Positions 1 to 5,157 of a stretch of DNA of 8,481 nucleotides are shown piece after piece. The position numbers and the translations under genes are program-made. Location of the stretch: positions 1 to 8,481 of the forward strand of contig WGBT01000098.1 of the NCBI GenBank assembly GCA_015494185.1, read 5' to 3'. Under the pieces are notes generated by a model. That model was not told the origin of the DNA and did no database searches. It worked only from the letters and a program-made list of their open reading frames with translations. This DNA is from Hyphomicrobiales bacterium (GTDB lineage: Bacteria; Pseudomonadota; Alphaproteobacteria; Rhizobiales; S144-35). Position 1 is the first letter of the stretch, and every line of letters starts with the position of its first letter.

Positions 1-13
1 CCGGCTGAAACCT

Positions 14-147
14 GTCCTTACTTTCCATGGTGAGCGTTTTTGCATTTTCATGAGCTCTGTCAAGGATGTAACCGCTTCGCGGCCGCCAAAGGCGGTCCTT
101 GACAGAGCTCATGAAAATGCCAGTGTCTTACCATGGAAAGTAAGGAC
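14..147. repeat. Nested inverted repeat with two apical hairpins (possible small mobile or structural element)
   Basis: Two perfectly paired stems are stacked. The outer 18-bp arms are 14-31 and 130-147; the inner 25-bp arms are 42-66 and 96-120. Short unpaired bulges (32-41 and 121-129) separate them. The 29-nt loop (67-95) contains two further hairpins: CCGC-TTC-GCGG at 72-82 and CCGCC-AAA-GGCGG at 83-95. The folded form is therefore a long stem ending in a two-armed head. No reading frame fits inside it, there is no T-run as in an intrinsic terminator, and no flanking target duplication is visible. No second copy occurs in the window. It could be a MITE-like or REP-like repeat, a structured RNA or a protein-binding palindrome. 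The structure is seen directly; any role is inference. Confidence 0.85.
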
Positions 148-303
148 GGATCTGCCCCTTTCTACCTTTCTATAATGTGTTTAAGAGTGGGGGAATATCG
201 GTCTTCACACCCAATCAAAGCATCAAACCTGCCTTTTGCATTCCCCACAGCAAATTCAAACAGTCTGCCAGCGGCCCTGCCGCCTTCTCACACACTTACA
301 CAA

Positions 304-708
304 TCAGCGTTTTTTCTTGGTGTAGCAGAGAGTTACATCTGTGGTGCAATTGACGTAAAAATTGCCCAATATGGGGAAACAGTCGTATTGAACATCGACC
401 AGTTTGGCGATCCCGGCGTCGATATCTTTCTGTTCCACCCCAATGGCGATTTGCTTGGAGACTTCCTTGGTTTTCTCCATGCCAAAGTATGGGATGACTT
501 CCCGGTAGCGTACGATATCGACGCATTTGTGTTTCTTCTTCAGCGCTCTTAACTTCTTCAAAGGCATCCCGAATTTATCGACTTCGACGGTCTTTTGCGC
601 TTTTACCGTTGTTTGAGGCTCTGCCGCAAAGGCCAATATCGGCCCCATCCCCAGCGCCATCATCGCAATTACAAACTTTAACAAATCTGCCTTAAGGAAA
701 TAAAACAT
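304..708 (-). CDS. Hypothetical secreted protein with four cysteines
   Basis: No family is recognised. From the ATG at 708 the product has 134 residues: a basic N-terminus, a hydrophobic stretch at about residues 12-28 and an A-F-A|A-E-P signal-peptidase I site near residue 28, so export to the periplasm or beyond is likely. The mature part of about 105 residues is rich in lysine and has four cysteines (about 62, 110, 121 and 128), enough for two disulfides. It ends in a basic K-K-K-R. The start is uncertain. A TTG at 747 gives 147 residues but a poor signal peptide. A TTG at 684, preceded by AAGG at 690-693 with 5-nt spacing, gives a compact signal peptide starting at L-K-F-V. Reading frames on the opposite strand lack such features and look like shadows. 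The gene is divergent from proS. Its existence is fairly likely; its function is unknown. Confidence 0.6.
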   Translation of the reverse strand: MFYFLKADLLKFVIAMMALGMGPILAFAAEPQTTVKAQKTVEVDKFGMPLKKLRALKKKHKCVDIVRYREVIPYFGMEKTKEVSKQIAIGVEQKDIDAGIAKLVDVQYDCFPILGNFYVNCTTDVTLCYTKKKR

Positions 709-785
709 GGCAACGAATACCCCAACATAAAAGGAATAGACTTGCAATTGGGCAGCCTATTCGAACGCGCCCCCTCAAACTTCAC

Positions 786-850
786 TGTGGAAAATTTAAA
801 TCACCTGTCACGTCATCTGTCACGCGCCCCCCGAAATAAACTGTGGATAA
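786..850. promoter_or_regulatory. Pair of DnaA-box-like sites
   Basis: Positions 842-850 read TGTGGATAA, the exact complement of the consensus DnaA box TTATCCACA. Positions 786-794 read TGTGGAAAA (complement TTTTCCACA), one mismatch from consensus. Each lies about 18-19 bp downstream of a CGCGCCCCC block (766-774 and 823-831), so the two sites belong to a diverged direct repeat with a period of about 57 bp. An AT-rich stretch (791-801) lies between. Such sites can mediate DnaA control of a promoter; an origin is unlikely because no replication gene is visible. Sequence match only. Confidence 0.4.
801..824. repeat. 12-bp imperfect tandem repeat
   Basis: Positions 801-812 (TCACCTGTCACG) and 813-824 (TCATCTGTCACG) agree at 11 of 12 positions. 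The pair sits between the two DnaA-box-like sites in the divergent promoter region, so it could be an operator with two half sites or a chance duplication. Confidence 0.6.
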
Positions 851-997
851 TTCCCTTGAGATCAAGCCCGTTCGCACAAGAGAGGTCAAGAATCCCGGTT
901 CGCTGTGGCAAGGTCACAACAAAAGCCGCAGAAACACCCAGTGATTGATTTCCAGCCGCCCCCCTGCTAGGGAATCTCTGAATAGATTGCAGGCTCC

Positions 998-1028
998 ATA
1001 TCACTGGAGATCACTTCAATATCACTGG
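998..1028 (+). repeat. Helically phased ATCACT repeats in the proS leader
   Basis: ATATCACTGG occurs at 998-1007 and 1019-1028, exactly 21 bp apart, and a third ATCACT core lies between them at 1010-1015. The cores start at 1000, 1010 and 1021, close to one helical turn apart. The first copy also forms a CTCCA/TGGAG inverted repeat (994-998 and 1005-1009). The last copy overlaps the G-rich ribosome-binding region of proS, so protein binding or RNA folding here could affect proS expression. That effect is inference. Confidence 0.5.
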
Positions 1029-1036
1029 GGCGGGTG

Positions 1037-2380
1037 ATGCGACTGAGCCACTATTTTTTACCGATTTTGCGCGATGATCCCAAAGAGGCGGAAATCGTCT
1101 CACATCGTTTGATGCTGCGTGCTGGGATGATCCGGCAGTCTGCGGCAGGAATTTATTCCTGGCTGCCTTTGGGCTTGCGGGTGTTGCGTAAAATCGAGCA
1201 GATCATTCGCGAGGAACAAGACCGTGCGGGGGCCATCGAACTCTTGATGCCCACCTTACAATCTGCGGAATTGTGGCGGCAAAGCGGACGCTATGATGCC
1301 TATGGGCCGGAGATGCTGCGCCTTAAGGACCGTCATGATCGTGATCTGCTCTATGGCCCCACGAACGAAGAGCTGATCACCCAGATTTTTCGTGACGCCA
1401 CCAGCTCTTACCGCGACCTGCCGCGCATTCTCTATCACATTCAATGGAAGTTTCGCGATGAAATCCGCCCCCGTTTTGGCGTCATGCGCGGCCGTGAATT
1501 CTTAATGAAAGACGCCTATAGTTTCGATCTCACCCCCGAAGCAGCGCGGCATTCTTACAACAAAATGTTCGTCGCCTATCTGCGCACCTTCCACCGGATG
1601 GGGCTAAAATCCATTCCAATGGCCGCGGAAACCGGCCCGATCGGCGGCGAAATGTCCCATGAATTCATCATTCTCGCCAAGACCGGAGAAAGCCGCGTGT
1701 TCTGTCACAAGGCCCTGCTCGAATTGACCCCGCCGGACGAGAATATCGACTATGATAGTGATCTTGGCCCGGTGATCGCCCCCTGGACCAGCCAATATGC
1801 CGCCACCGAAGAAATCCATAATGCAGCGGAATTTGCCAAGCAAGTCCCCGAAGAACAACAGATCGAGGCCCGCGGCATCGAGGTTGGCCATATTTTCAAC
1901 TTTGGAACCAAATATACCAAGGCCATGAACTGCGCCATTCAAGGACCAGACGGCTCCCTGATCACACCGCAAGGCGGCTCTTATGGTATTGGCGTATCGC
2001 GGCTGGTGGGAGCAATCATCGAGGCCAGTCATGATGACAATGGCATTATCTGGCCAAAAGCAGTAGCGCCATTCGATATAGGTATGATAAATTTGAAATC
2101 AGGAGATGCGCAGACTGATTCTGCTTGTGAACAACTTTATTCACAATTACGCTCTGCGGGATTTGAGGTCCTTTATGATGACACCCGGGAACGGGCCGGT
2201 GCGAAATTTAAAACCATGGACCTGATCGGTCTGCCGTGGCAGATTGTCATAGGGCCACGCGGGCTGAAAGATGGTGCAGTAGAATTGCGTGAACGTGCCA
2301 CGGGCAAGGCCGAGATGATTCCTCTGGAGGGGGTTATCGCCCGGCTTAGGGAACCCGAACCCGGCTTAGGGAAACTGTAA
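1037..2380 (+). CDS. proS: Prolyl-tRNA synthetase (short alphaproteobacterial type)
   Basis: This cytoplasmic class II aminoacyl-tRNA synthetase charges tRNA-Pro with proline (EC 6.1.1.15). The ATG at 1037 gives 447 residues and the family-typical M-R-L-S start; a GTG one codon earlier is also in frame. A GGGGCGGG tract (1027-1034) provides the ribosome-binding site. Landmarks are the G-P-T-N-E-E segment (107-112), class II motif 2 with R-G-R-E-F (151-155) followed by M-K-D-A-Y-S-F-D, and motif 3 with G-I-G-V-S-R (317-322). The anticodon-binding domain runs from about 345 to 440. The roughly 180-residue editing insertion found between motifs 2 and 3 in E. coli ProS is absent, as is usual in alphaproteobacteria, so hydrolysis of mischarged Ala-tRNA-Pro would need a separate protein. 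The last codons lie in a 20-bp direct repeat. Identification is secure. Confidence 0.97.
   Translation: MRLSHYFLPILRDDPKEAEIVSHRLMLRAGMIRQSAAGIYSWLPLGLRVLRKIEQIIREEQDRAGAIELLMPTLQSAELWRQSGRYDAYGPEMLRLKDRHDRDLLYGPTNEELITQIFRDATSSYRDLPRILYHIQWKFRDEIRPRFGVMRGREFLMKDAYSFDLTPEAARHSYNKMFVAYLRTFHRMGLKSIPMAAETGPIGGEMSHEFIILAKTGESRVFCHKALLELTPPDENIDYDSDLGPVIAPWTSQYAATEEIHNAAEFAKQVPEEQQIEARGIEVGHIFNFGTKYTKAMNCAIQGPDGSLITPQGGSYGIGVSRLVGAIIEASHDDNGIIWPKAVAPFDIGMINLKSGDAQTDSACEQLYSQLRSAGFEVLYDDTRERAGAKFKTMDLIGLPWQIVIGPRGLKDGAVELRERATGKAEMIPLEGVIARLREPEPGLGKL
2340..2373 (+). repeat. 20-bp-period direct repeat at the 3' end of proS
   Basis: CCCGGCTTAGGGAA occurs at 2340-2353 and again at 2360-2373. The period of 20 is not a multiple of three, so the two copies are read in different frames. 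The second copy supplies the G-L-G-K-L tail and leads directly into the stop codon at 2378-2380. Confidence 0.8.
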
Positions 2381-2613
2381 ACGAGCGAGTTTGATCCGAG
2401 GGCTTCTGTAACGGATCCTGATCGGGATAATAAACGGAACTGAATAGAGACGGAACAGCTAGGACGAAAGAAACAACCTAAAAAGCACAAGAAACCCAAA
2501 GCCGAAAGCGTCTCAACTGAATGAAAGTGAGCATAACGCGCAGCAAATTGGAACTGAACAAGACCTGAAGCAAAGGAATTCCGGGGCTTTGAGAGGGAGA
2601 GGGAAACGGCAAT
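2381..2613. other. Intergenic gap between proS and lolC/E
   Basis: This 233-bp purine-rich spacer has no convincing gene. It holds a near-palindrome centred on GATC at 2415-2428 (ATCC-TGATCG-GGAT), a GATAAT at 2426-2431 that resembles a -10 box without a good -35 partner, a CGGAAC repeated at 2435-2440 and 2451-2456, and the strong ribosome-binding site of the next gene at 2594-2604. No proS terminator is visible, so read-through into the lol genes is possible. Confidence 0.5.
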
Positions 2614-3906
2614 ATGGCAGACGCCACCACCAAAACAGTTTTGCCAAATTCAGGAACACCGCCTTTCGCCGCGTTTGAATGGATCTTGGCTCGGCGCTAT
2701 TTGCGTGCCCGGCGCAAGGAAGGTTTTATCTCGGTAATCGCCGGTTTTTCCTTCCTTGGCATCATGCTTGGTGTCGCCACTTTGATCATTGTGATGGCCG
2801 TCATGAACGGTTTTCGCCAGGAATTACTCAGTAAGATTTTAGGGCTGAATGGTCACGCCACCGTGCTGGCTGTGGGGCAGCCCTTGATCGATTACGACCG
2901 GGTAACCGAAAAACTCCGCAACATCCCGCGGGTCACCTATGCCATGCCCTATGTTCAGGGGCAAACTATGGCTTCAACCCCGGCCAAGGCCACCGGCACC
3001 TTGGTCCGCGGCCTGCGTGAAGCGGATATCAAGGCGCTTGAGATTATTTCCAGCAATATTCAATTCGGCACGCTGGAGGGTTTCGACCAGTCCCCCGGCC
3101 TCGTCATCGGCACGGAGCTTGCCAATGCCTTACGGGTGCGGGTGGGGGATAAGATAACATTGGTTTCACCACGCGGCGCCAATACCCCCTTTGGCACCAC
3201 GCCCCGTGTCAAGAACTATCCAGTCAAAGCGGTTTTTGAAATTGGCATGCGGGAATATGATGGCAGCGTCGTTTTCATGCCCCTGCAAGAAGCCCAGCGC
3301 TATTTCAACCGCAGAAACCGTGTCGATGCCATTGAGGTGATGGTTGACAATCCCGATGAAATGGCTGAAATCCGCCCCGCCCTCGAAGAGGCCGCGGGGC
3401 CAACCATGGCGGTGCGCGACTGGCGGCAATTGCATTCGACATTCTTTGGCGCCTTGAAGACCGAACAGAATGTGATGTTTTTGATCTTGACCTTGATTGT
3501 TCTTGTCGCCGCGCTGAACATCATCTCCGGCCTGATCATGTTGGTCAAGGACAAGTCACGGGATATCGCGGTGCTGCGAACCATGGGAGCTACGCGCGGC
3601 AGCATCATGCGGGTGTTTTTCATCACGGGTGCCAGTATTGGGGTGGTCGGCACACTGGCTGGACTGCTGCTAGGACTTTTAGTCTGTTTCAATATCGAAA
3701 CCATCCAGACCACAATCGAAACCCTGACAAATACCAAGGTTTTTCCTTCAGAAATTTACTATCTGGCACATATTCCCGCAAAGATCGACTTTTGGGACGT
3801 CATTCAAGTTACAGGGCTGGCGCTGTCATTATCGTTCCTCGCCACCCTTTATCCCTCATGGCGGGCTGCAAAACTCGATCCAGTAGAAGCAATACGTTAC
3901 GAATGA
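2614..3906 (+). CDS. Lipoprotein-releasing ABC transporter permease LolC/LolE family
   Basis: This is the inner-membrane subunit of the Lol transporter, which extracts mature outer-membrane lipoproteins and passes them to LolA. The 430 residues show the family plan: a cytoplasmic N-terminus with A-R-R-Y-L-R-A-R-R-K-E-G-F-I-S (26-40), TM1 (about 41-65), a large periplasmic domain (about 66-286), TM2 (287-311), TM3 (331-360) and TM4 (396-414). The loop at 313-334 (K-S-R-D-I-A-V-L-R-T-M-G-A) is the coupling region expected to contact LolD. The end, L-D-P-V-E-A-I-R-Y-E, is typical of the family. The start is supported by the AGGGAGAGGGA tract at 2594-2604. Only one such subunit is encoded here. 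Alphaproteobacteria often have a single LolC/E-type protein that may form a homodimer, so I do not choose between lolC and lolE. Confidence 0.95.
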   Translation: MADATTKTVLPNSGTPPFAAFEWILARRYLRARRKEGFISVIAGFSFLGIMLGVATLIIVMAVMNGFRQELLSKILGLNGHATVLAVGQPLIDYDRVTEKLRNIPRVTYAMPYVQGQTMASTPAKATGTLVRGLREADIKALEIISSNIQFGTLEGFDQSPGLVIGTELANALRVRVGDKITLVSPRGANTPFGTTPRVKNYPVKAVFEIGMREYDGSVVFMPLQEAQRYFNRRNRVDAIEVMVDNPDEMAEIRPALEEAAGPTMAVRDWRQLHSTFFGALKTEQNVMFLILTLIVLVAALNIISGLIMLVKDKSRDIAVLRTMGATRGSIMRVFFITGASIGVVGTLAGLLLGLLVCFNIETIQTTIETLTNTKVFPSEIYYLAHIPAKIDFWDVIQVTGLALSLSFLATLYPSWRAAKLDPVEAIRYE

Positions 3907-4096
3907 TATATGACGATCAGGACACATCAAACTGGTGGGGGCGTCGATTTTGGGCTTGAAACGAACCTCAAACGAATACACGCCGCAAGAAGCGATAAAA
4001 GTCCGTGTCGCGTTTTCATCGTAAGTTCACAGGCATCAATGGCCTTTCGGGTCAAAGTGCTTTGCAAAGACGAACCGATTTACGAGAATTGATCTC
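3907..4096 (+). other. Spacer inside the lol operon, with a doubtful 60-codon frame
   Basis: The 190 bp between the two lol genes are wider than the near-overlap usual for this gene pair. A frame from the ATG at 3910 to 4092 could encode 60 residues (start M-T-I-R-T-H-Q), beginning 3 nt after the lolC/E stop and ending 4 nt before lolD. It has no ribosome-binding site, signal peptide, membrane segment or recognisable motif. It could be a translationally coupled small protein, but chance is at least as likely. Confidence 0.3.
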
Positions 4097-4804
4097 ATGG
4101 ATATGTCACATCGACCTCATATGCTCCGCTTCGCCGGCCTAAAACTGGTCTACAAGCAGGGACCACGTGAAATTACCGTCCTCAATAACGCGTCTGGCGA
4201 ATTCATGAAAGGTGAAGCGGTTGCCCTGGTGGCCCCCTCCGGTGGGGGCAAATCATCGCTTTTGCATGTGCTGGGCCTACTGGAACAGCCAAACGAGGGC
4301 GACGTCTATTTGGGGGATATCAATTGCTCGCAATTAAGCGATAGTGAACGTACCGCCGTGCGCCGCAGTGAATTCGGTTTCATCTACCAGTTTCACCAAT
4401 TATTGCCAGAATTTACCGCCCTTGAAAACGTGATCCTGCCGCAACTGATTGCCGGGGTCGGACGGAAAGAGGCAGCGGAATGGGCCAAAGATTTGCTTGC
4501 CAATATCGGGCTTGGTGATCGAATAGACCATCTGCCGGCTGAAATGTCTGGCGGGGAGCAACAACGGGTCGCAATCTGCCGTGCTGTTGCCAACCAACCC
4601 AAGGTTCTGCTCGCCGATGAGCCGACCGGGAATCTTGACCCCTATACGGCTGAGCAGGTTTTTGACGGCCTTCTGGAACTCGTCCATGAACGGGGCTTAT
4701 GCACCGTCATGGCAACTCATAATATCAAACTGGCCGGGAAGATGGACCGTGTTGTCTGCATCGAAAACGGCCAAGTCGTCGAAGGCACACTCTCACTTAC
4801 CTAA
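4097..4804 (+). CDS. lolD: Lipoprotein-releasing system ATP-binding protein LolD
   Basis: This is the cytoplasmic ATPase that powers lipoprotein release by the LolC/E permease. All ABC motifs are present in its 235 residues: Walker A at 46-53 (A-P-S-G-G-G-K-S, with Lys52), the Q-loop at Gln98, the LolD-like F-H-Q-L-L-P-E-F-T-A-L-E-N-V (99-112), the signature M-S-G-G-E-Q-Q (150-156), Walker B L-L-A-D-E-P (171-176, catalytic Glu175), the D-loop N-L-D (179-181) and the switch His208. The length matches the family. Walker A reads G-G-G-K-S-S rather than the commoner G-A-G-K-S-T, a tolerated variation. The ribosome-binding site is weak (ACGAGAA near 4082-4088), and ATG 4103 is an alternative start. 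Operon membership with the upstream permease is inferred from strand, order and function. The stop codon lies in a 13-bp tandem repeat. Confidence 0.95.
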   Translation: MDMSHRPHMLRFAGLKLVYKQGPREITVLNNASGEFMKGEAVALVAPSGGGKSSLLHVLGLLEQPNEGDVYLGDINCSQLSDSERTAVRRSEFGFIYQFHQLLPEFTALENVILPQLIAGVGRKEAAEWAKDLLANIGLGDRIDHLPAEMSGGEQQRVAICRAVANQPKVLLADEPTGNLDPYTAEQVFDGLLELVHERGLCTVMATHNIKLAGKMDRVVCIENGQVVEGTLSLT

Positions 4805-4825
4805 AAAGTTGGCCTAAAAGGTTGG
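4800..4825 (+). repeat. 13-bp imperfect tandem repeat at the lolD stop
   Basis: CCTAAAAAGTTGG (4800-4812) is followed directly by CCTAAAAGGTTGG (4813-4825), with 12 of 13 positions matching. The lolD stop codon lies inside the first copy, so the repeat arose across the gene end. Confidence 0.7.
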
Positions 4826-5157
4826 ACATCTGGGTATTATATCGGGAATCTGTTTGTTGGTTTCATACAAGAGGCAGGAATTTCAGCAGCATCATCCGTC
4901 TCCATCTTTATCAAATATAAAAACTTATACCACCGGCCCCTGACCTTGATTCGTGCACTGTTCAATTTACGCAAAAAATTCAAAGGGATACGAAAAATGT
5001 CAGCGGTCAATGATAAATACCGCCGGTATTACTTTTAACCTTACAAACAGTGTCTCATCGTGGCGTGCACGGTACGAACAGCTTTGGAGAAAAAGGTTCC
5101 TCCCGTAAGCCTCTGCCTCCCCCTTAAATCAATACACACCAATAGATCCAACGCTGT
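4826..5157. other. Intergenic region between convergent lolD and the DUF262 gene
   Basis: No standard-length gene is visible in these roughly 330 bp, and the flanking genes converge here. Features are a 13-codon frame at 4997-5038 with a good ribosome-binding site (AAAGGGA at 4982-4988), a short stem AATACC/GGTATT (5016-5021 and 5025-5030) that would be only a weak terminator, and an 8-bp palindrome CGTGCACG (5064-5071). No strong intrinsic terminator serves either flanking gene. I see no remnant of dnaE. Confidence 0.5.

Larger units (their letters stand above)
709..1036. other. Divergent intergenic region upstream of proS
   Basis: No convincing gene lies here. A 68-codon plus-strand frame starting near 742 has no ribosome-binding site or recognisable domain. 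The region holds two DnaA-box-like sites (786-794 and 842-850), a 12-bp tandem repeat between them (801-824) and phased ATCACT repeats just before proS. It must contain the proS promoter and probably that of the minus-strand gene, but no clear -35/-10 pair stands out. Confidence 0.6.

Noticed and set aside
14..147. Reading the palindrome as an ordinary intrinsic terminator for the minus-strand gene
   Set aside because: It lies about 155 bp beyond the stop codon, lacks a T-run, and is far longer and more complex than needed.
133..552. Plus-strand open frame of 139 codons opposite the secreted protein gene
   Set aside because: It starts inside the inverted repeat, has no ribosome-binding site, and the opposite strand offers a product with a clear signal peptide.
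786..850. A chromosomal replication origin suggested by the DnaA-box-like sites
   Set aside because: Only one exact and one near match are present, and no replication-initiation or origin-linked gene is nearby.
742..948. Plus-strand open frame of 68 codons before proS
   Set aside because: No ribosome-binding site or recognisable domain, and it runs through the repeat and DnaA-box-like region.
1604..2032. Minus-strand open frame of 142 codons inside proS
   Set aside because: It is the antisense of an unmistakable synthetase gene; composition of the real gene explains the open frame.
3300..3737. Minus-strand open frame of 145 codons inside the lol permease gene
   Set aside because: Antisense shadow of a secure gene, with no family features.
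5016..5030. Intrinsic terminator between lolD and the DUF262 gene
   Set aside because: The stem is only 6 bp and AT-rich, and neither strand has a proper T-run after it.
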